A DNA stretch of 64,000 nucleotides from Platanthera guangdongensis. Lineage: Eukaryota > Streptophyta > Magnoliopsida > Asparagales > Orchidaceae. Where the stretch lies: the NCBI GenBank assembly GCA_039583875.1, contig CM077153.1, forward strand, positions 68,766,482 through 68,830,481, in the 5' to 3' direction. Within the stretch, counting starts at the first letter, position 1. Every line of letters starts with the position of its first letter. The notes beneath the pieces are model-generated. The model was not told the DNA's origin, did not search any database, and saw only the letters and a list, made by a program, of their open reading frames with translations. Positions 42,223 through 53,790 of this stretch are shown piece after piece. Both the position numbers and the translations under genes were made by a program.

Positions 42223-42239
42223 CCACGCTCACCGCACCA
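42223..42239 (-). promoter_or_regulatory. Primer binding site of element D, complementary to tRNA-Phe
   Basis: The plus strand reads CCACGCTCACCGCACCA, the 3' end of plant tRNA-Phe with CCA, three bases from the LTR start at 42243. The match stops after 17 bases (CT here, AT in the tRNA). Confidence 0.85.
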
Positions 42240-42242
42240 AAC

Positions 42243-43129
42243 TGTTGAAACCGGAATCCGATCTCCTGTGGAGTTCGACCCTTGGGGAAGGGGTGGTCTC
42301 GCGCCTACTTCGCTCCTGCAAGAAAAACAACAAAGAAGGCAAGGAGAAACAGACCCAAGGGCTCGGCAGGGAGGTCCCACCACAAACCCGGAAGATCTCT
42401 AAGCGCTTCCCCTCCTTAGCCAGAAGCCGAGCTAAGCTACCCTCAGAAAGCACTTGAAAACAGGAGCAGGGAGGCACTCTCAGCGTGTCCTCTGAGATAC
42501 CTCTTGGGTCTTATTTATAGTTTTTGAAATCTGAACTGCCAATAACCAGAAGAACTGACCTGAAATCACCAAAAAGCCCATGGTTGGGTCTGCCAACAGC
42601 CAAGCTCCGTTGTTCCGAACGGCTATGCGCAGTCCAACCTGGTCTGCCAACAGCGTGGCCCCGCTGTTCTGAACAGCTATTCGCACCCGTGGGACGGGCC
42701 AACCCGCCATCCATCCCTCTCCGCGAGAGGCGGGCGCGACCTGGTTCTAGCGGCTCGCCTATTCTTCTCGGGCGAACGCGAGCCGGACCGCCGCGACCCG
42801 CCAGTCCTCTGCCGGGGCGGATAGGAGACCAGGTCGCGTATAGGGGGAGGGCTGGCGGCCATTATGACCCTCGAAAGGCTCGCATACCGCGGGTCGCCGA
42901 GCCCATCCGCGAGTACTGGCTCGACGATCGGCGCCCCCCGCTCTGGTCGACAATTCTCTGAGCGAGCGGGAGGGACAGGGGAGCCGTCTCGCCTGGCTCG
43001 CTCGCCTGAGGTGAGCGGGAGCGGACCAGCCCCTTGCCGCGTGTCTGCTTGTCGCTTGGGTGCGGGTCGCGGGACTGGGTCCGCTCGATCTTCTTGTTGG
43101 GGCCCGCTCGACGAACACGGGGTTGTACA
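42243..43129 (-). repeat. 5' LTR of element D (887 bp)
   Basis: From TGTTGAAACCGG to GGGTTGTACA on the plus strand. A minus-strand TATA box (CTATAAATAAG) lies at about 42510-42520. Followed by the target duplication TATAC. Confidence 0.9.
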
Positions 43130-43134
43130 TATAC

Positions 43135-43397
43135 AGTTATAATATATAATATTAACGTAATATTATATAATATTAACCTAATATATAACTTATAACATAA
43201 TAATATTAATAAAATATTTTTTTAAATAAAAGAGCTGCAGCTGCTGCTATTTCTGAGTCGCGGAAAAACGGAAATAGCGCGCTGCCGCTAAAAATAGCGG
43301 TGGCTGATGTCACTGCAGCGCCTCAAAAAAATGGTTTGGCTGGTCATTTTGAAAAATTGTGGCACCCCATCCTTAAAACGCCGCGCCAAACAGAGTC
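43135..43397. mobile_element. Tourist-like (PIF/Harbinger) MITE, right part
   Basis: Continues the AT-rich arm interrupted at 22514 and ends CCGCGCCAAACAGAGTC, the inverse of the left terminal repeat with one difference, followed by the TTA target duplication at 43398-43400. Confidence 0.82.
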
Positions 43398-43400
43398 TTA

Positions 43401-44333
43401 TTGATCTCCCTAGATCATCTTTAACTTATTTATATATAGGAATATGACGGTAACGGAAGTAGGGCAAAGAGAATACATGTGGTGGCGTGGCCATAGAAGA
43501 ATGTGGGATGGAGGGCAGGAAGATGAACATGGAGGACGGGAAGACCTGCGTTTGCGAGCAGTAGGTGAATGTTATGGAAAATACTGTAAATAGGAAGGAG
43601 GTATATTGCTAACAGGAGGAGAACAACGGAGAATAGTCGTGGTTACCAGAGAAGGTCGTCAAGGGTAAACAGCGAGAAGAGCATAGTCGAGCAGGTGCGG
43701 CAGAATGAAGAGTCAAGGAGACAAGGCAATTCAATGAAGAACCGAGGAGATCGAGGCAACTGCTTGAGCTATGTGATGAGATCGTCGTGATAGCGGACCG
43801 TCGAGCGCAGTGTGGAGAACGACGGGAGGAGGTGCGACTAGGAGCATTAGGTTAATAGGTCAATGTTAGGGAAAATACTGGAAAAATAAGAGATATCCTA
43901 CTAACAGGAGGGGAACAATAGGGAATACATGTGGTGGCCAGAGAAGCTCGTTAATGGCGATCGAGGGGAAGAACCTCAATGAGCAATGCAGCACAATGGA
44001 GAACCGAAGAGGGCAAGGGAACGAGTTGAAGTATACGGCGAGATCTTCGTGTGAACGGATAGTCGACTGCAGTGTGGAGAATGACGGGAAGAACTGCGCA
44101 TAACATGGTCGAGGTGGGGTACTTCTGAGCCCTAGTTCTGGATGAAGAGGAGCGGGAATGCTAGGTGCACCGCACACAATGAGTTTACAGAGCCTTGTCC
44201 AGGACTTGGGAATACGAATTTGAATTTGATTTTGGTATTTCTTTGTTGACCTGCTAACATCCAATGGCTATAATTTTCCAGAGAGAATAAACAGTCAAAA
44301 ATAGTTTGATGGTTCACTATTACACCAAAGGCA
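43401..44333. other. Non-coding region with a degenerate duplication of about 296 bp
   Basis: Segments starting GTGAATGTTATGGAAAATACTG (near 43565) and GTCAATGTTAGGGAAAATACTGG (near 43860) are followed by similar text (AACAGGAGG.GAACAA, GCAGTGTGGAGAA.GACGGGA). No gene can be supported. Confidence 0.5.
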
Positions 44334-44338
44334 CAATG

Positions 44339-45474
44339 TGATGTAGGGCAGGCTGGGGTCGCGGGGAAACTAACAATACTACGGGGTTTTACGGTGAGAA
44401 CGACCCAACGCGGCACGAGCTTCACAAATACCAAACGGTTAATTTTGTATAGATTAATTAAGTAATTTTAAGCCCACGCAGAGATCCACCAAGGGGGTAA
44501 CGGCAAAGGAGAGAGGCATCTAGGCGTGGTCACGAATCGGGAGCGCAAGGTTTTAAGTTAAGGCGGATTATCCCTGCAAGTTAGCACAAAATCAAGTAAC
44601 ACAAGCACCATTCAATTGATAAACAAAGCACATGAATTTAAGCAAAATAAACCATGCCAAGAATCAAATCCAAAAGACGACTTACAACCTTACGTGGAGC
44701 CAATCGGATGAAGGTGGGGCACCGATTATTGGGAGGAGTAGATCCGGGTCGGTGGAAGCCAACCGTGGGGAATGTGCGGTGGATTCTCGGACTGCGGGGG
44801 GGCTACGGCGGGGCTGATGTGGACGGGGGTTGACGGGTGGCTGTCGGGAGTAGGGGAGGGGGGCTGGGGTGTGGTCGCCGGGACTGCAGGGGACAGGGGA
44901 TGGGGCGGCGACGGCTGCTGGACGGTGGGAAGCAGGGCGGCGGGCTGCTGGGTGACAGGGAAGTGAGCGGGGGGTTGCTGGCGGGCGGAGGGATGGACGG
45001 CGGGCTGCTGGCGGGCAGAGGGCTGGACGGCGGGCTGCTGGCGGGCCGGGGAAGGCTTGACGGGGAGGCGGAGGGGGCTGGGTAGCACCGTCGGAGGCGA
45101 GGAAGGGGACAGGAGGCAGCGGGAACCCTAGGCGTCGCACCTTGGGGGTGTTGGCGTCGCACCAACCGACCGGTTGCAGAATCTCTCAAACATTCGGTCC
45201 CCAAACCGTTCCTCATGGCTCCTATAAATAGAAAAAGAGGCTAGGGCATCCGGAATCGATGGCTCAGATCGCCCAATCTTCCGGGTGCCCAAATAATGTC
45301 AATACATGTCCGAATAAAAAAAACGAAATACGAAAAATGCTCGCGTCGACCTTCCGGACGCATCCACGGACTCGGATCGTCCGGAAGGGCCCTCAAAGTG
45401 CAGGATCATAAAATCACGTCCGCTTTCGGCGGGAATACACGTGCGTGGGCCAATGTTGACGTTGCCCTCCATCA
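44339..45474 (-). repeat. 3' LTR of element F (1136 bp)
   Basis: From TGATGTAGGGCAGG to GCCCTCCATCA on the plus strand. It contains a minisatellite of GGACGGCGGGCTGCTGGCGG units (44930-45060) and a TATA-like TATTTATAGG (minus strand) near 45220-45230. Confidence 0.92.
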
Positions 45475-48400
45475 ACTCCCCCCGGCTTAGTAGCATTCAT
45501 CTCCGAGGAATGGAGACGATCATACTCCTGGCGTAGCCCGGGGGCAAGTCTCTCAAGCTCTGCAGGGGCTATCCAAGTGTCATCAAAGCTGGGACGGTCC
45601 CTCCAGTGGACCAGGTAGCGCAAGGTGCTCGGGTCTGCTGCTGTCATGTAATCATGGGCTAGGATGCCCTCAATGGTCTCCAGGCCCGTAGTAGTCTCTG
45701 CGGGCAGTGGCTCACTCTCTAATGAACCCTCCGGTGGAACAACCGACGGCGGTGCGAGATTCCCAGGCGGTGACGCTGTGGGTAAGGACTGAGGGAGTGA
45801 AGGCGACAACGGGGAAAGTGGTGGCTCGAAGGGTGGCTCCGCGGGGAGGGGTTCGAAAGGATCCACATAAGTTTGCTCCTCGTAGTATGGAGTCAAGTCT
45901 TCTACATTGAATACTCTGCTGATCCCCATGTGCCTTGGAATATCAATCTCATAGGCATTTGGTCCTATCTTTTGTACCACCGTATAAGGGCCCATCCGCC
46001 TAGCATTTAGCTTCTTTGCAGTCCCAGAGGGGAACCTCTCCGCGCGAAGACGAACCAAAACCTTGTGTGCCAATCTCAAAACTCCTTTCCCTCCTGTGGA
46101 CATCCGCATAGGCTTTATAATTATCATTACTTGTTGCGATTTTTTTTCGGATGGATTCGTGAAGCTCATGCATGTGCTGGATAAAGGACTCAGCCGACTC
46201 ACTAGGGCGGGATTCGAGTGGAAGGGGAATTAAATCAACCGGCTTTCTAGGTTCGTACCCTAACAGGATATGGAATGGGCTAAGGCCAGTAGTCCTATTC
46301 ACCGAGCTATTATACGCGAACTCTGCTAGGGGCAACACCGAGTCCCAAGTACACGCATGCTCACCAACAAGGCAGCGTAAGAGGGAGCCCAAACTCCTAT
46401 TGACCACCTCAGTCTGTCCATCCGTCTGTGGGTGGTAGGCGGTGGAGAACTTGAGGGTGGTGCTCGTCTTCATCCATAGTGTCTTCCAGAAATAGCTCAT
46501 GAACCGGACGTCACGATCAGACACTATAGAGGAAGGTAATCCGTGATACTTGAAGACCTCTCTAAAGAATAGGGCGGCCACCGAGGAGGCATCGGCCGTC
46601 TTGCGGCATGGGATGAAGTGGGCCATCTTCGAAAAGCGATCCACGACAACATAAATGGAATCATGTTTCTTGGGCGTGCGGGGCAACCCAAGAACAAAGT
46701 CCATGCTGATGTCAACCCGGGGTTTGTGAGGGATCGGCAACGGGGAATACAGGCCGCCGGGTTGGCGGGATCCTTTCGCTGTCTGACACGTCCTACAATG
46801 CCTAATCACGCGCGCGACGTCTCCTTTCAGCGAGGGCCAATAGAACCGATCCTCAACCAAGGCGATGGTCTTGTCTCGTCCGAAGTGCCCGGCGGCGCCT
46901 CCCGCATGCATCTCCCAGATCAAGAAGTCACGGAGAGAAGTGGAGGGGATGCAGAGTCGGGCGCCGAAGAACAGGTATCCCTCGGAGACCGTAAACCCAT
47001 CAATAGTGTCTGGAGGGTTCCGGGTGAGGGACCTATAGATATTTCCAAAATCCGAACACTCGGCATACTCAACAACGAGACGCTCAAAACCAGTGACATG
47101 TGTGCTCATCGCCTGCAGGAGGCTAATCCGGCGACTCAAGGCATCGGCCGGTTTGTTTTCAACACCTGCGCGGTGTTTAATAACGTAGTGATAGCTCTGC
47201 AGAAACTCTACCCACTTGGCGTGCCTATGACTAAGCTTTGATTGGGACTCAAGATATTGTAAAGCCTGATGATCAGAGTACAATACGAACTCCTTGTGCA
47301 AGAGATAGTGCCGCCAATACCGCAAGGTCTGGACGATAGCATAAAATTCACGGTCATACGTGGAATACCGCTGGCGGGCCTCGTTCAGCTTCTCGCTGAA
47401 ATATGCAATGGGATGGCCCTCCTGACTAAGTACTCCACCGATCCCTAGGCCTGAAGCGTCACACGCTACCTCGAAGGCTAGGCTAAAATCTGGCAATCTA
47501 AGGACAGGGGCGGAAGCTAGACGATCCTTGATCTCCTCGAAGGCCTTAGTGGCGGCCGTGGTCCACACGAAGTCTCCCTTCCGAAGGCAGCTCGTAAAGG
47601 GGGCCATAAGTGCGCTAAAACCTCGGACAAACCTCCTGTAGAAGGTGGCCAGTCCATGGAAACTCCTGGCCTCGTGGATGGTCGTGGGGACAGGCCACTC
47701 ACGGATCGCTCTCACTTTGTCGGGGTCCACGGCGATGCCTGACGCCGAGATAATGTAGCCAAGAAAGTGAACCGATTCAGCCAGAAAATCACACTTCTTC
47801 ATATTGATAAATAAATGCTCCTTCCTGAGGGTATCGAACACCAATCGGACGTGGTGTAGGTGGTCAGTGCGCTCCCGGCTATAGATGAGAATATCGTCGA
47901 AGTACACAACTAGGAACTTGCCCATGTAGGGCCGCAAAACCTGAGTCATCACCCGCATGAACGTGCTAGGGGCATTCGACAATCCGAACGGCATTACCAA
48001 CCACTCAAATAGACCATCCTTCGTCTTGAATGCCGTCTTCCATTCATCCCCCTCACGGACCCTAATCTGGTGATATCCGCTCCTAAGGTCGATCTTCGTG
48101 AAAATACGGGCCCCAGCCATAGCGTCAAGTAAGTCGTCGAGGCGGGGAATCGGAAAACGGTACTTCACCGTGATCTTATTGATGGCTCTACTGTCAACGC
48201 ACATGCGCCAGCTCCCGTCCTTCTTCGGGGTGAGAAGGGCTGGGACCGCGCACGGACTCAAGCTCTCGCGTACGAAGCCCTTCCTAAGTAAATCATCAAC
48301 CTGCCGTTTTAGCTCGGTATGCTCGGTTGGGCTCATACGGTAGTGTGGGAGATTGGGCAAAGATGCCCCCGGCACAAGGTCGATCGCGTGCTGGATGTCC

Positions 48401-50271
48401 CTCAGGGGGGGTAGCTCGTCGGGGAGCTCTTCGGGCGTGATGTCCATAAAGTCTCTCAAAAGTCGTTGTAAGTCAGGATCAGCAGGAACGACACTCCCAC
48501 TAGGGGCGTCCGGGGCCAAGGTAGCTGCTACAACAAATACGATCCCCGAGTCTAAGCCCTCTCTCATGAAGTCATGCATCCTCAGGAGGTGCAGGGGCCT
48601 GGAGGACCCAACACCGACGGGCGAGTCAACCTTGCCCTTTGATGAATCCTTGGGCTGGGTTGGAGTCAAGGTGATCTTTCGGCCCCGATCATAAAATACA
48701 CATGTGTTCGATCGCCCGAAGCACGTCACGTCGCGATCAAACAACCAGGGTCGACCTAAAAGGACATGGGCTACGTCCATCAGGATAACGTCACACCAGA
48801 CCTTGTCCTCGAAGGACGCGAGCCGCAAGGGTACTAAACACCGCTGGGTAACCTGGATAGCCGACTTGTCCACCCAGAGGACACGATAGGGCTGGGGGTG
48901 CGGCTCGGGGGTGATCTGCATCCGCTCCAACGCCTTCATGGCGACAATATTCACGCAGCTCCCCCCATCGATAGCAAGCTTGCAGGGGCCGCCCGCGCTC
49001 TGGAAATAAGTATAGAAGATGGTGGTACGCCGCCAATCATCCTCCGAACGTGGAGTATGCAGGAGGCGGCGTATAACTCCTAGCTCTAAAGATCTCTCCG
49101 CGTCGCTCTCCCAGTCTTCCTCCATAGTTGCTACTATATCGCCCTCAGTCTCTCTTGCCGGGTCTATACTTTCGTCTTCCTCGTCTTCAATCAACAGGTT
49201 CCGCATAGGGCATTGTGCGGCATAATGACCTCGTCTAGAGCATCTATAGCACTGGGGGCCACTTGGCCTAGGAGGCCCGGTCATAACAACCTTCCCTTTC
49301 ACATCCTCAGGGATGTGGGGGGGACCGGGGGCCTGGGGGTGAGGAGGGGTGGGCCTCCTGAATGTGGGGCCATCCGTCCTAGGAGCTGGCTGGCGGGTTC
49401 CGGTAGTCCGGAGGTAGAGCTCGTACTCCAAGGCCAACTCATAAATCTGTTCGACTGTTTCCCGTCGGTGGGGAATTAGTTCCCTCCTAATCTCCGACCG
49501 TAGGCCGTACCGAAACCGGGACGCCGCGGCACTGCTCTCCTCTCGAAGGTCACTCCTCACCATCAGGTCATCAAACTTGGTCATATATTCAGCTACTGAC
49601 ATCGTGCCCTGTCGAAGTGCATAGACCTGGTCTAACAATCGATCACGATACGACGCGGGGAGGTATTTCTCCTTCAGGCGCCTCGTCATATCTTCCCATC
49701 TAATAATGGGCCGATAGCCGTCCCGCTCTAAGGCTCGCTCTACGCTAGTCCAATAGTTCATCGCAGATCCTACTAACTTCATACGCGCGAATCGCACCTT
49801 GCGTTCATCACTCATGTCATACCAGTCAAAGTAGTGCTCCATCTCCCGGAGCCAGTCATTAAATGCTCCGGGGTCTTGATGACCGTCGAATGTAGGAACG
49901 TCGATACGGATACGACGGAGGATGTCATCCTCCCTAAGTGGTACCCCTTCCCGATGTTCGGGATAGCCGTCAAAGCGGTCACGACGGGCGTAGTCGTATC
50001 GGGGCCGCTCAGGGTTCCGTGGGGCATCATGATCATAATCAGGGGGATCTGGATACCGTCGGGGGGCGTTGTGGTCGCCTCGGCCTTCGTAGGCATCCTG
50101 GCGCGCACGAAGCTCATTGATGCGAGCGCCCAATTGATCAAAGCGGTCTAAGATCGTGCGTTGGAATTCAGCGGGGGACAATTCCGAATTGGAATTGGAG
50201 TTGCCGGCCCGCTCATCAGTGAGGTTCGGATCAGACATGTTGTGTCTAAATGGCCTACCACTACGTAACAT
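45414..50271 (-). pseudogene. Gag-Pol of element F with one frameshift before the chromodomain
   Basis: ATG at 50271 (MLRSGRPF; a second Met follows at residue 12). The 1423-codon frame holds the gag core (VPTFDGHQDPGAFNDWLREM, about residue 110), a CCHC knuckle CYRCSRRGHYAAQC (about 340), a protease with LAIDGGSCVNIV, RT with VYFDDILIYS (about 780), RNase H (EVACDASGLGIGG) and the integrase zinc domain (HFGRDKT...CRTCQTAKG). The integrase acids lie in SMDFVLGL, VSDRDVRF and TDGQTEVVNR. Near 46063-46068 one extra base moves the frame. The other frame carries KVLVRLRAERFPSG, MGPYTVVQKIG and the chromodomain (IEGILAHDYM ... LRYLVHWRDRPSFDDTW) and runs through the purine tract into the LTR, ending at 45414. 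Loss of the chromodomain is the predicted result of the shift. Confidence 0.92.
45475..45488 (-). promoter_or_regulatory. Polypurine tract of element F
   Basis: The minus strand reads AAGCCGGGGGGAGT next to the 3' LTR. It is also translated in the chromodomain frame. Confidence 0.75.
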
Positions 50272-50287
50272 ATGATGCGCTCAAACC

Positions 50288-50303
50288 TCGCTTTGATACC
50301 AAT
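50288..50303 (-). promoter_or_regulatory. Primer binding site of element F (initiator tRNA-Met)
   Basis: The minus strand reads TTGGTATCAAAGCGAGG next to the LTR start at 50305, matching TGGTATCA(G/A)AGC. Confidence 0.85.
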
Positions 50304-50304
50304 C

Positions 50305-51434
50305 TGATGTAGGGCAGGCTGGGGTCGCGGGGAAACTAACAATACTACGGGGTTTTACGGTGAGAACGACCCAACGCGGCACGAGCTTCACAAATACCAA
50401 ACGGTTAATTTTGTATAGATTAATTAAGTAATTTTAAGCCCACGCAGAGATCCACCAAGGGGGTAACGGCAAAGGAGAGAGGCACCTAGGCGTGGTCACG
50501 AATCGGGAGCGCAAGGTTTTAAGTTAAGGCGGATTAGCCCTGCAAGTTAGCACAAAATCAAGTAACACAAGCACCATTCAATTGATAAACAAAGCACATG
50601 AATTTAAGCAAAATAAACCATGCCAAGAATCAAATCCAAAAGACGACTTACAACCTTACGTGGAGCCAATCGGATGAAGGTGGGGCACCGATTATTGGGA
50701 GGAGTAGATCCGGGTCGGTGGAAGCCAACCGTGGGGAATGTGCGGTGGATTCTCGGACTGCGGGGGGGCTACGGCGGGGCTGATGTGGACGGGGGTTGAC
50801 GGGTGGCTGTCGGGAGTAGGGGAGGGGGGCTGGGGTGTGGTCGTCGGGACTGCAGGGGACAGGGGATGGGGCGGCGACGGCTGCTGGACGGTGGGAAGCA
50901 GGGCGGCGGGCTGCTGGGTGACAGGGAAGTGAGCGGGGGGTTGCTGGCGGGCGGAGGGATGGACGGCGGGCTGCTGGCGGGCCGGACGGCGGGCTGCTGG
51001 CGGGCCGGGGAAGGCTTGACGGGGAGGCGGAGGGGGCTGGGTAGCACCGTCGGAGGCGAGGAAGGGGACGGGAGGCAGCGGGAACCCTAGGCGTCGCACC
51101 TTGGGGGTGTTGGCGTCGCACCAACCGACCGGTTGCAGAATCTCTCAAACATTCGGTCCCCAAACCGTTCCTCATGGCTCCTATAAATAGAAAAAGAGAC
51201 TAGGGCATCCGGAATCGATGGCTCAGATCGCCCAATCTTCCGGGTGCCCAAATAATGTCAATACATGTCCGAATAAAAAAAAACGAAATACGAAAAATGC
51301 TCGCGTCGACCTTCCGGACGCATCCACGGACTCGGATCGTCCGGAAGGGCCCTCAAAGTGCAGGATCATAAAATCACGCCCGCTTTCGGCGGGAATACAC
51401 GTGCGTGGGCCAATGTTGACGTTGCCCTCCATCA
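50305..51434 (-). repeat. 5' LTR of element F (1130 bp)
   Basis: Near-identical to 44339-45474. The 6-bp length difference is fully explained by a 7-bp loss in the minisatellite and one extra A. Confidence 0.93.
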
Positions 51435-51439
51435 CAATG

Positions 51440-51510
51440 GAGACAAAAGATCCATATAGCCGACCCCACTATAGTGGGATAAAGTCTTGAGTGTTGTTGT
51501 TATTGTTGTA
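51440..51510 (+). mobile_element. SINE 3' fragment, Au-like
   Basis: GATCCATATAGCCGACCCCA, then TAGTGGGATAAAG and a GTTGTTGTTATTGTTG tail match the remembered 3' end of the plant Au SINE family. The 5' half with the Pol III boxes is not recognised left of element F, so this is a truncated copy next to, or split by, the F insertion. Confidence 0.55.
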
Positions 51511-52000
51511 TAGCATAGATGATGGAAAGATAAATTGAGGAATTCATAGTTTAGCACATGAACGTGCACTTAGAATGCATATGCATACTGTCCAATCTCC
51601 CTTGAGTGGATTTAAGTAGTAAAAAAAAGCTGAGTTGTGTATAACTCAACCTTTTGAGGGACATAGTGGAGGAGGAAGTAATAAATAAGATATCTGGAAA
51701 GTATGAGAATGACGAGAAATATGTTGGAGCTTAGATAGTTTTATTTCATGTTAGTATTATGTCTTATTTTGTACTGTTCTTTGTTAAGCATGCATGAAGG
51801 TTCATGATGTACTGTTATTATATGGAACTTTAAGAACTTCGAAATGATGATATTTTGATTTAGATAACTCTTGTAGTTTATGTTAGTTATGATTATACTA
51901 TGCTTTGCTAGAAGATGAAATTAGTTGTATTATATATATACTAATTAATAAATAGAAATGAAAAGCAAAGTTCTTTCTCTTAATCATACTCCAAGAAGAG
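51511..52000. other. AT-rich non-coding stretch
   Basis: No gene, repeat array or element end is recognised. Confidence 0.4.
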
Positions 52001-53075
52001 CATAACACACTTTTGGATCAGTGCCTCAAGGCAGCAGAATTGCAGGCGCAAAATATTAACCCACAAGAGCGTAGTAAAAATGCTCTGGAAGTCGGTTTGA
52101 ATGTGGAAGACCTAACAAAGGCATTAGAAGATGATCAGATATCTTCAAGCACCGGTCCCTTTACTGTATTTGACAAGTGTTGATCCAGATTTGAAACATT
52201 TCAACGACAGGATACCACATTTATTCAAAGGTGGGATGACCCATATTGAGATTGGGGATTTGATCCTGAGGATCAAACAGATACCAAGAGCACTGAGGAT
52301 CCCCATAGAAATGAAGGTACCTTTTATCTACCCTAATGCTAGAGGGAGAAGCTAAGATGTGTTGGAAAGGTCCTGTACAACAAAGGTTTGTCGAGAAAGA
52401 TCTTTCGGAGATCATATAGACAGTTTCTAAAGGAGTCCAAGCACTAGTTTATCCCCTCGTCTATGAAGAGGTAGAGGTAAGATAAGTTTTTAAGGTTATA
52501 CATAGAAATAAAGCAATTAGTGTTCATATATTTGGAATACTATTTCGGAGATCTAGTCTCAAATGAAGAGGATATATCGCTGAGATTTTAGGTAGGCCTG
52601 AGGGATACCTTCAGACAACCATTAGTGTCTATGAGGATCAAATGTTATACAGAGGTGGTGGAAACGTCTGATTGATTGAAATGGATGATGAGAAAGTAAA
52701 CATAAGAAGATATTTTCAGAAGAGGATGCAAACTAAAAAATTTAAGGGGATTTTGTCTCAAAAGTAAATTATTTCCCGCTGAAGATGGCAGAATTTGTGA
52801 ATCTTTAGGTGCGAAAAATTGATGGCCAAAAGTTCTGCAATAAGAGCAATAAGGACCATCAAGGTGAATGCCCGCGTGGTATAAATATATGTTTTAGATG
52901 CCTCCAACTAGGGCAACAAATAATAAAATACCCAACTGATTCTAAGATGTAACATTTATGTTTAGCAACATAAAGCTAAATTTTTGTTTGATACTTGTGC
53001 ATTACCTGTGTTCATCTCGAAAATATTTGTACAATCCATGAATTTGAACAATTAACACATTTACTACATTAAAAT
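52001..53075 (+). pseudogene. Degenerate Ty3/gypsy gag-protease remnant
   Basis: Plus-strand pieces in shifting frames. Around 52800-52925 a knuckle-like series reads CNKSNKDHQGECPRG then CFRCLQLGQQIIKYP, a spacing seen in gag of Del/Tekay-type chromoviruses. Near 52978 LFDTCALPVFISKIF resembles the aspartic protease LFDSGASHSFIS pattern with the Gly changed to Cys. Upstream, CWKGPVQQRFVEKDLSEI and similar fragments fit a gag core. There is no LTR nearby and many stops; it is an old fragment. Confidence 0.5.
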
Positions 53076-53339
53076 TTCAAATGTCTGACAATATTAATGG
53101 TGATAATTCTTCGCATATGGGTCGTCGCACAGTGGAATTCACTTATGTCTATTCGCACAGGAGATCTTGTCCGGGTCCACGATCAAAATCCACAAATGCA
53201 TCTAAAATGTTGTTTACCAACGTTTTGCATTTTTTTTTATGCATTATAAATTTATATTAGGCAACGCACAATAACAGCTAATCGTAGTCATCTATTTGTG
53301 GACAGCCTAACATGTTATCTTTTAAATAAGGGGATGCAC

Positions 53340-53790
53340 AGGGCGAGAGGGGTATTTAATATTTTGGAGGCTTCTTCCCTCGGAATCTGGCGATCTCCCA
53401 TGGTGCTAACTCCACGGAATCGTATGGAGACAGGTCCTTTGGCCGTCTATCTGTTGTCGGCCTAATATATTTTCTTATACATAAGAGGATGTGCGTGGGG
53501 GGGGGGGGGGGGGTTAATTTTTTGGGTGCTTCTTTCCCCGAAATCTGGCGATCTCCCATGATGCTGACTCCATGAAATCATATGGTGACGAGTCATTTCT
53601 CCGGTCGAACCCCCCTTCTATCCCCCCACCCACAAACAAAAAATCTCTTCTACCAAACGTTGCCCCCCTACCCTACCTTCAAAAGCCATGCCAGTGGAAT
53701 ATTTAATATTTTGGAGGCTTATTCCCCCATAATCCGGCAATCTCCCATGGTGCCGACTCCATGAAATCTTAAGGTGATGAGTCCTTTGTC
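53340..53790. repeat. Three related segments of about 170 bp, one with a G17 run
   Basis: Text close to TTTTGGAGGCTTCTTCCC, then TCTGGCGATCTCCCATGG, and GACTCCATGAAATC, occurs near 53360, 53520 and 53710. A run of 17 G is at 53497-53513. C-rich text without a gene follows to about 54250. Confidence 0.6.

Larger units (their letters stand above)
22515..43129 (-). mobile_element. Element D: Tat-type Ty3/gypsy retrotransposon with antisense genes, split by copia element E
   Basis: LTRs at 22515-23403 (3') and 42243-43129 (5') have TG...CA ends and are flanked by the same 5 bases, TATAC (22510-22514 and 43130-43134), so this is one insertion. On the minus strand come the tRNA-Phe primer site, gag (interrupted by element E), protease, RT, RNase H and integrase. 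A 5.1-kb 3' region follows with a tandem array and two spliced genes on the plus strand. Without element E the length is about 12.4 kb. The LTRs differ by about 3%. Gag-pol is inactive: a G7-run frameshift in gag, the E insertion, a C-run frameshift near 32160, stops at 31100 and 28796, and Lys in place of the third integrase acidic residue. Confidence 0.9.
44339..51434 (-). mobile_element. Element F: young Ty3/gypsy chromovirus, 7.1 kb
   Basis: LTRs 44339-45474 (3') and 50305-51434 (5') differ by about 7 substitutions, one 7-bp indel in a GC-rich minisatellite and one A in a poly-A run. Target duplication CAATG at 44334-44338 and 51435-51439. An initiator-Met primer site, one long gag-pol ORF with a chromodomain and a purine tract are present. 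A single-base frameshift after integrase is the only break seen, so this is a recent insertion. Confidence 0.94.

Noticed and set aside
44682..45216. Pro/Ala/Ser-rich ORFs in the element F LTRs
   Set aside because: Generated by GC-rich minisatellite DNA; the same text occurs in both LTRs and frames differ after the 7-bp indel.
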